From NCBI GenBank assembly GCA_964613945.1, contig CAZTJC010000007.1, forward strand, positions 62,001 to 126,000: a DNA stretch of 64,000 bases, read 5' to 3'. The DNA is from JAVVHH01 sp964613945 (lineage in GTDB: Bacteria > Pseudomonadota > Alphaproteobacteria > Acetobacterales > Acetobacteraceae). The notes under the pieces were generated by a model that saw nothing but the letters and a program-made list of their open reading frames with translations, was not told where the DNA came from and did not search any database. This document shows positions 44,692 through 53,824 of the stretch, piece after piece (position 1 is the stretch's first letter; each line of letters starts with the position of its first letter). The position numbers and the translations under genes were made by a program.

Positions 44692-45965
44692 TGGGCCTCC
44701 GTGGCGGCGCTGCGGGCGAAGCGGTCGATGCTGTAGGGCGCCGGGTCGATATCGGGCGTGGCGCCGTGCCAGAGCTGCGAAACCGTGCGGCCCGCGGCGG
44801 CGCCGTTGATCATGCCGGACGAGGAAAAGCCGAACAGGTAGAACAGGCCGCCGGCCCGCTGCGAGGCACTAATGATAGGCAGCGCGTCCGGCAGATAGGA
44901 GCGGAAGCCGCGCCAGGTGGAGCCCGGCGTCGCATTGATGCCCGGCAGCACGGCGGGGATATGGCGCAGCATGTCGTCGATCTTGGCCCGGGTCGGCTGC
45001 GTGGCGGCGCCGCCGAATTCGTAGGTCCCGGCCAGCCGGATGCCGTCGCGCATCGGCGTGATGGCGAAGCGGAAATCCAGCGGCAGCAGCGGCGTCTCCA
45101 GCGTCAGGCCCGGGCGCTCGAGCATGACGTGATAGCCGCCCACCGCCTGATGCGGCACCGCTTCGCCCATCGCCGCGGCCAGCGCCGCGCTGCCGGTGCC
45201 AGCCGCCAGAACCGCGCTGCCGCCCGGCAGCAGCCCGGCCGCGGTGCGCAGCCCCGTCACCTGGCCGCCCTGCACCGCCACGCCCTCGACAGCGGCGCGG
45301 ATGTGGGTACCGCCGCCGGCGATGAAGAGGTCGAACAACCGGGCGACGAAGCCGACGGGGCTGACGGTGTGCTGGAAGTCGGGCGAATACACGCCGGCAG
45401 CGTAGCGTGGCCCGGTGGGCGCCAGGTCATGAATTGCCGCGCCATCGACTTTGACCATCGGCACCCCGGCGGCGCGATACGGGGCGAGCGGCCCGTCCCA
45501 ATCGCGGTCCCGTTCCTCGGCGGTGCGGTTCAGCGCCAGGGAGCCGCGGGCCCGCACCAGGTCGCTCATCCCGGCATCTGCCCACAGCTGAGCGTATGCC
45601 TGCTCGCCGGCGCGGGACAGGGCGGCCAGCGCCGCGGTGATGCGCGCCACGTCCGCCGCGTTGGCATTGCGCAGCATGCGCATGAACCAGGGCGTCATGC
45701 CGAGGAACTGCGACCAGCGCACGTTCAACGGTGACGCCGGGTCGCGCAGCATGCCGAACAGTGAGCGCGGGGTCATTCCGGCGAACACCGGCCGCGTCTT
45801 GGTGTTGACCACAATGCCGGCATTGCCGAACGAGGCACCAGTGCCGGGCTCGTTGGAATCGACGATCGCCACGCGGGCGCCGGTGCGCTGGATGAACAGC
45901 GCGGCGCACACTCCGGCGATGCCAGAGCCCACCACCAAGCAATCCGGCTGCGCCGCAGTCGTCAT
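44688..45965 (-). CDS. DadA-like FAD-dependent amino acid/amine dehydrogenase
   Basis: The 425-residue flavoprotein opens with the Rossmann dinucleotide motif CLVVGSGIAGVCAALFIQRTGARVAIVD, followed by GASFGNAGIV, the DadA-family signature. Later stretches include GGYHVMLERPGLTLE, RLAGTYEFGG and the closing FLFGFSSSGMINGAAAG region. It would oxidise a D-amino acid, glycine-like or N-substituted amine to imine, feeding electrons to the membrane chain. It overlaps genes on both sides by ATGA, so translation of LLM monooxygenase, DadA-like and RidA proteins is coupled. Confidence 0.9.
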   Translation of the reverse strand: MTTAAQPDCLVVGSGIAGVCAALFIQRTGARVAIVDSNEPGTGASFGNAGIVVNTKTRPVFAGMTPRSLFGMLRDPASPLNVRWSQFLGMTPWFMRMLRNANAADVARITAALAALSRAGEQAYAQLWADAGMSDLVRARGSLALNRTAEERDRDWDGPLAPYRAAGVPMVKVDGAAIHDLAPTGPRYAAGVYSPDFQHTVSPVGFVARLFDLFIAGGGTHIRAAVEGVAVQGGQVTGLRTAAGLLPGGSAVLAAGTGSAALAAAMGEAVPHQAVGGYHVMLERPGLTLETPLLPLDFRFAITPMRDGIRLAGTYEFGGAATQPTRAKIDDMLRHIPAVLPGINATPGSTWRGFRSYLPDALPIISASQRAGGLFYLFGFSSSGMINGAAAGRTVSQLWHGATPDIDPAPYSIDRFARSAATEAQ

Positions 45966-47293
45966 GTTGGGAAGTGCGGGTTGGCGGGCTTGGCGAGGCC
46001 GAGATGGTCACGCAGGGTCTTGCCCTCGTACTCGCGGCGGAACAGGCCACGCCGCTGCAGTTCCGGCACCACCAGCTCGACGAAGTTCTGCAGGCCGAGC
46101 GGCACCACGGGAAACGTCAGCACGAAGCCGTCGCAAGCGCCGTCGCGGAACCAGTCCTCCAGCATATCGGCCACTTCGCTCGCGCTGCCTTTGACGACGG
46201 GCGTGCCGAAATCGCGCACGACCATGGCGGCCGCGTCGCGCACGGTCATGCGCCGTTCCCGGATCTGCTTGACCACCATGGCACGCACGGTGCTGCTGCC
46301 GACTACCTGATCCGCCAGTTCCGGCATCGGCTCGTCGAGCCGCAGGCCGGACAGGTCCTGCGTTACGATCTTGGACAGGTAATCCACGCCCAGTGCCGGC
46401 GGGATCAGCGCGTTCAGCTCCTCGTACAGCGCGTCCGCTTCCGCCGCGCTGTGGCCGGCAAAAACGGTGACGCCCGGGATGAAGCGTAGGCTGGCCGGTT
46501 CGCGGCCATGCCGGGCCATGCGGGCCTTGATGTCGCGGTATTCCGCGGCACAGGTCTCCTTGCTGTCGCCCGCCGCAAACATCGCGTCCGCGGTGCGCGC
46601 CGCCAGTTCCTTGCCGGCATCGGACTGCCCGGCGGTGAACACCACCGGCTGGCCTTGCGGCGTGCGCGGCACGTTCAGCGGCCCGGCGACGGTGAAATGC
46701 TGCCCGGCATGGTTCAGCGGGCGCACCCGGGCCGGGTCGAGGAAACGGCCGCTGGCCTTGTCCTGTGTGAAGGCGTCGTCGGCCCAGGAATCCCACAGGC
46801 CGCGCACCACGTCGATGAACTCTTCCGCGCGGGCGTAGCGCTGTTCGCGCCCGACGGGCTGAGCATGGCTGAAGTTCAGCGCGTCGCCGGCGTTGGAGGC
46901 GGTCACGGCGTTCCAGCCGGCCCGGCCACCGCTGACGTGATCCAGCGAGGCGAAGCGACGGGCCACGAACCAGGGTTCGTCGAATGTGGTGGTGGCAGTG
47001 CACACCAGGCCGATCCGTTCCGTCTGCCCAGCCAGGGCGGTCATCAGCACCACCGGGTCGAACACGCCGGGCCGGGCGGACGGGAAGTTGGCGGCGAACA
47101 GGGCGGGCTTGTCCATGTCGCGGATGCCGTTGCCGTCGGCCAGGAACAACCCGTCCAGCTTGCCGCGCTCCGCAAGCTGCGCGTACTCAATCATGCGCGG
47201 CAGGTTCATCACCGGGTCGTCGTAGGCCGTGGAGTGGCGCCAGCCGCCCAGATGGGCGCCGATCATGTTCGGAATGGCGAGCAGGTGCATCAT
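45962..47293 (-). CDS. FMN-dependent LLM-class monooxygenase (NtaA/SnaA/DszA type)
   Basis: The 443-residue protein matches the NtaA/SnaA/DszA group of flavin-dependent monooxygenases: IPNMIGAHLGGWRHS, TERIGLVCTATTTFDEPWFVARRFASLDHVSGGRAGWNAVTS-like segment, the sulfate/FMN region GQPVVFTAGQSDAGKELAA, and a C-terminal GLQNFVELVVPELQRRGL. These enzymes use FMNH2 from a separate reductase to cleave C-N or C-S bonds. No reductase is present in the window. ATG 47293 overlaps the stop of the HisD-like gene as ATGA; the open frame extending to 48613 is only a shadow of that gene. Confidence 0.9.
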   Translation of the reverse strand: MMHLLAIPNMIGAHLGGWRHSTAYDDPVMNLPRMIEYAQLAERGKLDGLFLADGNGIRDMDKPALFAANFPSARPGVFDPVVLMTALAGQTERIGLVCTATTTFDEPWFVARRFASLDHVSGGRAGWNAVTASNAGDALNFSHAQPVGREQRYARAEEFIDVVRGLWDSWADDAFTQDKASGRFLDPARVRPLNHAGQHFTVAGPLNVPRTPQGQPVVFTAGQSDAGKELAARTADAMFAAGDSKETCAAEYRDIKARMARHGREPASLRFIPGVTVFAGHSAAEADALYEELNALIPPALGVDYLSKIVTQDLSGLRLDEPMPELADQVVGSSTVRAMVVKQIRERRMTVRDAAAMVVRDFGTPVVKGSASEVADMLEDWFRDGACDGFVLTFPVVPLGLQNFVELVVPELQRRGLFRREYEGKTLRDHLGLAKPANPHFPT

Positions 47294-48549
47294 CGGGCGT
47301 TTTGTCGATCCAGCCGCAGCGCCGCAGCCCGGCGATGCCCCTCCAACCCCTCGCTGGCGCTCTGCCGCACCGCCGGCGGCGCCACGGCCGCCACGCCGCG
47401 CGCGTCCAGCCACTGATGGGTGCACACCTTCACGAAGGAGCCGACCCAAAGCCCGCCCGTGTAACGCCCGGCACCCATGGTAGGTAGGGTGTGGTTGGTG
47501 CCGCAGCATTTGTCGGAATACACCACGCTGGCTTCGCGGCCGATGAACAGCGAGCCATAGTTGCGTAGCTTGGCCGCCGTCGCGTGCGGGTCCGCCGTGT
47601 GGACCTGGAGGTGCTCGGCCGCGACCTGGTCGGAATAGGCGAGCATGGCCGCCTCGTCCTCGCACAGCACGATCTCGCCGCGATCCCGCCAGGAGACACC
47701 CGCCAACGCGGCCGTGGAGAGGGTGGCGAGTTGCCGCTCGACGGCGCGCAGCGTCTCCTCGGCCAAAGCGCGGTCGGTGGTGATCAGGCCCACCCGGGTG
47801 TGCACGTCGTGCTCGGCCTGCGCCAGCAGGTCGGTGGCAATCATCTCCGCATCGCCGGTGCTGTCGGCGACGACGAAGATCTCGCTCGGCCCGGCGAGCT
47901 GGTCGATACCGACAGGGCCGAAGACCTGCCGCTTGGCCTCGTTCACGTACGCATTGCCGGGTCCGACGATCTTGTCGACGCGGGGCACGCTGTTGGTGCC
48001 GAGCGCCATCGCGGCGATCGCCTGAGCGCCGCCGATGCGGAACACCCGGTGCGCGCCGGACAGATGGCAGCCGGCGATCATGGCGGGATGGGCCGTGGGC
48101 GGGAGGCAGGCGATCACCTCGTCGCAGCCGGCGACCACGGCGGGAACGATCGTCATCACCGGCGCCGAGAGCAGCGGGTAACGGCCGCCCGGGACGTAGG
48201 CGCCGACGCGCTGGATGGGGATGACGCGGTGGCCAAGATGCAGGCCCGGGAGCGGTTCGACCTCCAGCGGCAGCACCGTGGCAAGCTGCGCTTCGGCGAA
48301 GGCACGGACATTTCCGATCGCGAACTCCGTGTCCGCCCGGGTTTGCGGATCCAGCGCCTGCACCGCGGCCTCGCGCTCGGCCACGCTGACCTCCAGCGTA
48401 TCGGGGGCGATTCCGTCGAAGCGTTGCGAGAACTCGCGAACTGCCGCGTCGCCCCGCTTGCGGACGGCGGCAATGACCGAGCGCACCGTGGTCTCCACTG
48501 CAAGGTTGCCGGCTGTCGCGTCGTGCTCCGGTGCCTTGATGAAGATCAT
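47290..48549 (-). CDS. HisD-like dehydrogenase (HpsN/sulfopropanediol-dehydrogenase type)
   Basis: The 419-residue protein is a histidinol-dehydrogenase homologue with IVGPGNAYVNEAKRQVFG, IDQLAGPSEIFVVAD, the metal ligands in LLAQAEHDVHTRVG and AAEHLQVHT, and the C-terminal EGLEGHRRA. The HisD loop SNHVLPT is here CCGTNHTLPTMGAGRYTGG, the spelling I associate with HisD paralogues such as sulfopropanediol 3-dehydrogenase (HpsN), so it probably oxidises another amino or sulfo alcohol. No other his gene is near. It is first in the operon with monooxygenase, DadA-like, RidA and PotDABC genes, and divergent from an XRE regulator. Confidence 0.85.
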   Translation of the reverse strand: MIFIKAPEHDATAGNLAVETTVRSVIAAVRKRGDAAVREFSQRFDGIAPDTLEVSVAEREAAVQALDPQTRADTEFAIGNVRAFAEAQLATVLPLEVEPLPGLHLGHRVIPIQRVGAYVPGGRYPLLSAPVMTIVPAVVAGCDEVIACLPPTAHPAMIAGCHLSGAHRVFRIGGAQAIAAMALGTNSVPRVDKIVGPGNAYVNEAKRQVFGPVGIDQLAGPSEIFVVADSTGDAEMIATDLLAQAEHDVHTRVGLITTDRALAEETLRAVERQLATLSTAALAGVSWRDRGEIVLCEDEAAMLAYSDQVAAEHLQVHTADPHATAAKLRNYGSLFIGREASVVYSDKCCGTNHTLPTMGAGRYTGGLWVGSFVKVCTHQWLDARGVAAVAPPAVRQSASEGLEGHRRAAALRLDRQNAR

Positions 48550-48720
48550 TGCGCTCCGCTCCCGTGTTGTCGGTATCTGTCGGGCGATGATCCGGCCTCA
48601 CTCGAACCGCCACAACGGGGTCACGAGCGTCAAATCGAGAGTGTCTAGTATTCCGTACAGTTTTCCTTGTCGGCCGGTCGGGTGCCCGGCATCCTGCCGC
48701 GTCAGGAGAGGAGGGTCTTC
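48550..48720. promoter_or_regulatory. Divergent promoter region of the HisD-like operon and XRE regulator
   Basis: These 171 bases must contain promoters for both directions. An AT-richer patch lies at about 48640-48670 (TAGTATTCCGTACAG then TTTTCCTTG), and a good ribosome site for the regulator at about 48706-48716 (AGGAGAGGAGG). No long inverted repeat was seen. Confidence 0.4.
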
Positions 48721-49269
48721 ATGGCACAGATTGGCAGCAAGCTGCGTGCGTTGCGGGCTCGCCGGGGCCTCGGCATGCGGGAACTCGCGGTTCGCTCCGG
48801 CGTGTCACCGTCCGCGATCTCGTTAATCGAGCGGGACCGCATGAGCCCCTCGGTCGACACGCTATCCGCGGTGCTGTCCGCCCTGGGCTCCACGATGTCT
48901 GCCTTCTTCGACGACTTGCGCAGTGAGGTCCCGTACAGCCCGTTCTACAAGGCCGACGAACTGGTCGAAATCGGGCGCTCGGATCGCGTGTCGCACCGGC
49001 TCGTCGGGATGAACCATCCGAACCGGCGCTTGCTGCTGCTCCATGAACGATACGCTCCTCACGCCGCGACCAAGGCGACGCTGAGCCATCCCGCCGAAGA
49101 GGCCGGCATCGTCATCCGGGGTGCGGTGGAGGTGACGGTTGATGGGACGAGCCGGGTTTTGGAGCAAGGCGACGCGTATTATTTCGACAGCCGTTCCTCC
49201 CACAGCTTTCGCAACCTCTCCAACGAGGAAAGCGAGATCGTCAGCGCCGTGACGCCGCCGACGTATTGA
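48721..49269 (+). CDS. XRE-family regulator with cupin domain
   Basis: The 182-residue protein has an N-terminal helix-turn-helix (residues 5-60: LGMRELAVRSGVSPSAISLIE then RMSPSVDTLSAVLSALG) and a C-terminal cupin barrel (HPAEEAGIVIRGAVEVTVDG, GDAYYFDSRSSHSFRNLS) that would sense a small ligand. Such XRE-cupin proteins control amine, taurine or polyamine catabolism. ATG 48721 fits domain start and has a strong upstream ribosome site. It is divergent from the HisD/monooxygenase operon, so it is the likely regulator. Confidence 0.93.
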   Translation: MAQIGSKLRALRARRGLGMRELAVRSGVSPSAISLIERDRMSPSVDTLSAVLSALGSTMSAFFDDLRSEVPYSPFYKADELVEIGRSDRVSHRLVGMNHPNRRLLLLHERYAPHAATKATLSHPAEEAGIVIRGAVEVTVDGTSRVLEQGDAYYFDSRSSHSFRNLSNEESEIVSAVTPPTY

Positions 49270-49381
49270 TCGGGTCATGTTGTTGATTATTCTCGATGGC
49301 GCTTGGCGTTGACGTCGCCGGGCTAGTGAGGCCTGGCGGCAGCAAGTAGCGTGTTCGGCAAAGTGTCCAGGAGGATCGTGC

Positions 49382-50443
49382 ATGAACACCACCCGACGGA
49401 ACCTCATCGTCGCCAGCGGCGCCGCCGCCCTGCTGCCCGTAAAGGCATGGGCGCAGTCGCCGAAGCTCGAGGACACGTTGGTGGTCCGCACGACCGGCGG
49501 CGTGTTCGAGGCAGCGCTGAAGAAGAACTTCTTCGACCCGTTCACCAAGGCTACTGGCGTTCGCGTGATCCCGGTTGCGGCGTCGGACGCCGAGATGCAG
49601 GCCAAGGCCACCGCTATGTCCGCCGCCGGCCGGGTGGAGTGGGACATCATCTCCCCGCAGTTCAGTGAGTTGGCCAATCTCGCCCCGCTACTGACGGATT
49701 TGGGCGAGTGCGCAGCAATCCCGGCGATCAAGGAAGCCCTGCCTGGCACGTGCGGCCGTTACGGCGTGCTTTATCTGGTCGGCGCTCAGGTGCTGGCCTA
49801 CGACACGCGCGCGTTCAAGAACAAGCCGCCGCGGACCTGGGCGGATTTCTGGAACGTCAAGGACTTCCCGGGTCGGCGCTCGCTGTCCAATAGCGGTGGT
49901 CCGTTCGCCACCATCGTGTCCGCTCTGATCGCCGACGGCGTGCCGCGCGACCAGTTGTTCCCGCTGGACCTAGACCGCGCCTTCCGCAAGCTGGACCAGA
50001 TCCGGCCCTTTATCCAAGTGTGGTGGCGGACAGGAAGCCAGAGCTCCTCCATGTGGGAAAACGACGACATCCAGATGGCGCTGATGTGGAGCGGCCAGGC
50101 CTATGCCACGCGAAAGGCCGGGTTCCCGCTCGCCTGGAGCTATGAGGACAATCTGGCCAATTTCGGCGCCTGGGCCATTCTCAAGAATTGCCCGCATCCG
50201 AATGCCGCGATGGCGTTCCTCAACTTCTACCTGGGCAGTGCGGGGGGAGGGGCTGGCTTCGCCCGCGACGTTGGTTACGCATCGCCCAACATGGAATCGG
50301 CCGGACTAATGACCCCGACCGAGCGGGAGACGCTCATCACCACGCCGGAGATCAAGGCCAAGCTGATCGACATGGACCCGGCCTGGGTTCAGGCGAACCG
50401 CAACTTGACGCTGGAACGGTGGAAGAGCTGGATTTCGTCCTGA
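49382..50443 (+). CDS. PotD-type solute-binding protein, copy 2 (orphan)
   Basis: The 353-residue periplasmic protein has a Tat/Sec leader (TTRRNLIVASGAAALLPVKAWAQ) and is very close in motif spelling to the copy at 43241-44296: TTGGVFEAALKKNFFDPF, RVEWDIISPQFSEL, GTCGRYGVLYL, MWENDDIQMALMWSG. No permease or ATPase gene follows; it is followed by a LigI-type hydrolase whose coding region begins within its 3' end. It probably uses the PotABC-type channel encoded across the XRE gene, binding a second ligand. Confidence 0.92.
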   Translation: MNTTRRNLIVASGAAALLPVKAWAQSPKLEDTLVVRTTGGVFEAALKKNFFDPFTKATGVRVIPVAASDAEMQAKATAMSAAGRVEWDIISPQFSELANLAPLLTDLGECAAIPAIKEALPGTCGRYGVLYLVGAQVLAYDTRAFKNKPPRTWADFWNVKDFPGRRSLSNSGGPFATIVSALIADGVPRDQLFPLDLDRAFRKLDQIRPFIQVWWRTGSQSSSMWENDDIQMALMWSGQAYATRKAGFPLAWSYEDNLANFGAWAILKNCPHPNAAMAFLNFYLGSAGGGAGFARDVGYASPNMESAGLMTPTERETLITTPEIKAKLIDMDPAWVQANRNLTLERWKSWISS

Positions 50444-51282
50444 CCCTTCCCGCCCCTCGCCTTCAGGCCCCGCCGGGAGCGTGGGACTGTCACATCCATG
50501 TGCTGGATCCGCGCTTTCCCACGGTAGCCAACGCGGTCTACCAGGCTCCGGTGGCTACCGCGGCCGACTACCGGGCAGTGCAGAAGCGACTGGGCCTGAC
50601 GCGCGTGCTGGTTATCCAGTCCTCGACCCACGGCACCGACCATGCCTGCCTGCTCGACGCCATCGGGCAGCTCGGGCCCGGTGCGCGGGGCGTCGCCATG
50701 GTGGATGCGACGGTGCCCGACGCCGAGTTGGCGCGGCTGACGAAAGGCGGAGTGCGGGGCGCCCGTTGCCTGATGACGCCCGGCGGGGTGCTGGGATGGG
50801 ACGAGGTGCCGAGCCTATCGGCCCGCATCCAGGAGCATGGATGGCACACCAATCTGCAGATGCGCGGCAACACATTTCCAGAGCGGTACGATACCATTCG
50901 CGCCCTGCCCGGCCGGATCGTCATCGACCATCTAGGCCTATTCAGTCGCCCGATCGAGCCCGACCATCCAGAGGTGCAAGTGTTGATGCGCTTGCTGGAT
51001 ACCGGCAAGGTCTGGGTGAAGCTTTCTGCGCCCTATGGCGGAGGAGCCATGGGGCCGCCGCCGTTCACTGCCGCTTGGCCGTTGGCACGCGCTCTCATCC
51101 GCCATGCGCCGGAGCGGATGCTGTGGGGCAGCGACTGGCCGCATACTTTCATGACGCAGGTCTACAAGCTGCCACCTGGCGACGCCGCCACTCTCCTGGA
51201 CCTACTCTTGGAGTGGACCGATGACGACACGATTCACCACCAAATCCTCCTCGCGAACCCCAACGAGCTTTTAGGCGGATAA
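50419..51282 (+). CDS. LigI-type amidohydrolase
   Basis: This LigI-type barrel enzyme has 287 residues: APPGAWDCHIHVLDPRF (HxH near residues 25-27), VLVIQSSTHGTDHACLLDAI, GVRGARCLMTPGG, RIVIDHLGLFSR, WVKLSAPYGGG and MLWGSDWPHTFM. GTG 50419 gives a start 25 bases inside the binding-protein gene; CTG 50440 would give the CTGA overlap seen at other junctions and has GGAAGAG at 50421-50427 upstream. The start is uncertain. Linked to an orphan binding protein, it suggests an imported lactone or ester is hydrolysed. Confidence 0.85.
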   Translation: MEELDFVLTLPAPRLQAPPGAWDCHIHVLDPRFPTVANAVYQAPVATAADYRAVQKRLGLTRVLVIQSSTHGTDHACLLDAIGQLGPGARGVAMVDATVPDAELARLTKGGVRGARCLMTPGGVLGWDEVPSLSARIQEHGWHTNLQMRGNTFPERYDTIRALPGRIVIDHLGLFSRPIEPDHPEVQVLMRLLDTGKVWVKLSAPYGGGAMGPPPFTAAWPLARALIRHAPERMLWGSDWPHTFMTQVYKLPPGDAATLLDLLLEWTDDDTIHHQILLANPNELLGG

Positions 51283-51386
51283 TTCGTAAACTCATTTCTT
51301 TGATGTCGGCTTGTCCGAGCTGAGCGGTTGCCAGTAGGAATACTGACGCTTGCGATACTTCTGAAATCGAATGCCGGCGTCCGCCC

Positions 51387-52586
51387 CTACTTCACCAACG
51401 GACAGTCACCATCCGCGAGAGAACGGAACGCATCCTGGCTTGGAATGACCTGTACTTGTTTGTAGAGGTCCCATTCGCCAGTGGACTCAGCGGGTGACTT
51501 CACCTCGAACAGATACATGTCGCGGGTGACCCGGCCGTCGATCCGCAAGTGACCATTATTGGTCATCATGTCATTGATCGGCGTCGCGCGCATGGTCTGC
51601 ATCACCTTGTCCGCATCCAATGTGTTGCTGGCCTTCACCGCCTGAAGATAGTGCAAGGTCGCCGAATACGCGCCGGCTTGGGTCATGCTGGGTTCGCGGT
51701 GCATTCGCTCGAAGAAGCGCTTGGACCAGGCGCGCGTCTGATCGTTCAGGTCCCAGTAGAAGGCCGAGGTGAGCAGTAATCCTTTCGCCGTCTCGAGCCC
51801 GAGGCTCTTCACGTCGCTGATGAAGGCGATGAGCGCGACCAGTTTCTGTCCATGTTGCGGCAGTTGGTATTCATTCGCCTGCTTGACCGCGTTGATGAGG
51901 TCGGCACCGCCGTTGGCCATGCCGACCACCTCCGCCTTGGAGGCTTGAGCTTGGAGGAGCACCGACGAGAAGTCGGTGGCCCCGAGTGGATGCAAGCCGT
52001 CGCCGAGCACGGTGCCGCCCTTCTGCTTGACGACGGCGGCCGTGTCGGCCTCAAGCGACTTCCCGAACACGTAGTCGGCGGTGACGAAGAACCAGCTCTT
52101 GCCGCCTTTCTCGACGACGCTGCTGCCGGTGCCATGCGCCATCGCATAGGTGTCCCAGGTCCAATGCGCCGCATAGGGTGAGCATTGCTTGCCGGTGATC
52201 TCGGAACTGCCGGCGCTGGTCACCAAGGTGATCTTTCTCTTCTCGCGCCCAACCTGCATGACCGCCAGCGCCTGACCCGAGGTGGGCAGGTCGGTGATCA
52301 TCTCCACGCCGGTGTCATACCATTGGCGCGCGATCTGGGCGGCGACGTCGGGCTTGTTCTGGCCGTCGGCGAAGACGACCTCGATCTTACGGCCGAGCAC
52401 GGTGCCGCCGACATCTTCCACCGCCATGCGGACCGCCTCGACGGCGCCGAGGCCGCCGATGTCGGCATAAGTGGAACTATTGTCCACGAGCGCACCGATC
52501 TTGATCGGATCGGCAGCCGTTTCGGCACGGACGGGTAGCGTGGTGGCCAGGGTGACGGCGAGCGTGATGGCGAGGCGAACGGTCAA
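51387..52586 (-). CDS. LivK-type solute-binding protein (orphan, TTG start)
   Basis: The 399-residue exported protein has a Sec leader (VRLAITLAVTLATTLPVRA) and a type I binding fold: DPIKIGALVDNSSTYADIGG, VRMAVEDVGGTVLGRKIEVVF, FFVTADYVFGKSLE, ending DGDCPLVK. It starts with TTG at 52586, overlapping the CoA-transferase stop as TTGA. No permease or ATPase follows; a 104-base gap leads to a convergent gene. It is thus an orphan importer part tied to CoA-ester metabolism, probably delivering an aromatic or branched acid to a Liv-type channel elsewhere. Confidence 0.9.
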   Translation of the reverse strand: MTVRLAITLAVTLATTLPVRAETAADPIKIGALVDNSSTYADIGGLGAVEAVRMAVEDVGGTVLGRKIEVVFADGQNKPDVAAQIARQWYDTGVEMITDLPTSGQALAVMQVGREKRKITLVTSAGSSEITGKQCSPYAAHWTWDTYAMAHGTGSSVVEKGGKSWFFVTADYVFGKSLEADTAAVVKQKGGTVLGDGLHPLGATDFSSVLLQAQASKAEVVGMANGGADLINAVKQANEYQLPQHGQKLVALIAFISDVKSLGLETAKGLLLTSAFYWDLNDQTRAWSKRFFERMHREPSMTQAGAYSATLHYLQAVKASNTLDADKVMQTMRATPINDMMTNNGHLRIDGRVTRDMYLFEVKSPAESTGEWDLYKQVQVIPSQDAFRSLADGDCPLVK

Positions 52587-53824
52587 CGGGGCGTCTCCTG
52601 TGCGGGCCGGGTTGCGTCCCGGGCTCTCGGCTGGTGGGCGGCGGCGGTTTGGAGGAGTGCGGCGATCTCATCGTCCGACAGACCCGCACCGGCCAACACG
52701 CGCACCGTGTCGGCGCCGAGCGGGGCAGCCGGTGGACCCGGCGGCGCCGTGATGCCGTCATGGACCACGGTCGGCCGCAAGGTGCGGACGGTGCCCTCGG
52801 TCGGATGCTCGGCCCGGCCCAGTAAATCGGTCGCCAGAAGATGCGGATCCGTCAGGAGGCTGTCGAGACTATGGCACGGCATCGCTGGCACATCGCAGGC
52901 GGCAAAGATGGGAAGCCATTCTGCAGTCGGGCGCTCGCGCAGTGCGGCCCCACGCGCGGCGAACCAGTCCGGCGCATGACGGATCCGGCTGGCGACGGTG
53001 TCGAAGCGCGGGTCGTCGGCGAGGTCCGAGCGACCGACGGCGCCGAAAAAGGCGCGCACCTGGGCGTCCGTGTTGGCCGTCAGGCTGATCCAGCCGTCCT
53101 CGGTCTGCAACGGGCCATTGTTCGGGTCCAGCAGACGGACATCGCCAGGTGGCCCGACCGGTGGATCGAAGCTTGCACCGGCGAGGTGCTCCGCCAACAC
53201 GAAATGGGCCATCGTCTCAAGCATCGGCACTTCCAGCGAGACGCCGTTGCCGCTGCGCTCACGCTCGAACAGCGCCGCCAGGATCGCGCCAGCGGCAATT
53301 TCACCCACGACGTGGTCGCATAGTAGCAGCGGTACGTATCGTGGCACGCCGTCGCGCGCGGCGGACAGGGCGGCGACCCCTGCCACGCCTTGAATGACGC
53401 TGTCATAGGCCGGCATGCCGCGATACGGGCCGCCGGCGCCGAAGCCGGTGATGGTGCAGTGGATCAGCGCTGGCCGGGTCGCGCGAAGATCGGCGGCACC
53501 GAGACCAAGCCGCTGCAACGCTTCGGGCCGGATGTTGGAAACAAACACGTCGCATGTCGCAGCGACCCGGCGCAGCGCGTCGCGGGCCGATGCCTGTTTG
53601 AGATCGAGGCAGACGGCGCGCTTGTTGCGGTTCAGGTGCAGGTAGCCGCCACCGTGTTCGCCGGTCGGCGAGCGGCCGCCGAGGCGGCGCAGCACGTCGC
53701 CGGACGGTGCCTCCACCTTGATGATCTCCGCCCCGTAATCGGCCAGGCGCTGGGTGCAGGCGGGCCCAACGACCACGGTCGTCAGGTCGAGCACGCGGAC
53801 TCCAGCCAGCGGTGCCGCGGTCAT
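52583..53824 (-). CDS. CaiB/BaiF (family III) CoA-transferase, second copy
   Basis: The 413-residue protein has the family III CoA-transferase layout: PLAGVRVLDLTTVVVGPACTQRLADYGAEIIKVEAPSGD, LNRNKRAVCLDLK, CTITGFGAGGPYRGMPAYD and the Asp-containing LLLCDHVVGEIAAGA. It would activate an acid by CoA transfer. ATG 53824 overlaps the upstream hydratase stop (ATGA) and the downstream LivK start overlaps its own stop. It is only distantly similar to the copy at 4332. Confidence 0.9.
   Translation of the reverse strand: MTAAPLAGVRVLDLTTVVVGPACTQRLADYGAEIIKVEAPSGDVLRRLGGRSPTGEHGGGYLHLNRNKRAVCLDLKQASARDALRRVAATCDVFVSNIRPEALQRLGLGAADLRATRPALIHCTITGFGAGGPYRGMPAYDSVIQGVAGVAALSAARDGVPRYVPLLLCDHVVGEIAAGAILAALFERERSGNGVSLEVPMLETMAHFVLAEHLAGASFDPPVGPPGDVRLLDPNNGPLQTEDGWISLTANTDAQVRAFFGAVGRSDLADDPRFDTVASRIRHAPDWFAARGAALRERPTAEWLPIFAACDVPAMPCHSLDSLLTDPHLLATDLLGRAEHPTEGTVRTLRPTVVHDGITAPPGPPAAPLGADTVRVLAGAGLSDDEIAALLQTAAAHQPRARDATRPAQETPR

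Noticed and set aside
47290..48549. Histidine biosynthesis hisD
   Set aside because: The active-site loop differs from true HisD, no other his genes are near, and it leads a catabolic operon; called as a HisD paralogue.
45962..48613. 883-residue open frame on the minus strand spanning the monooxygenase and beyond
   Set aside because: The part above 47293 lies in a different frame over the HisD-like gene, is rich in Arg/Gly/Ala low-complexity text and has no family motif; the real monooxygenase starts at 47293.
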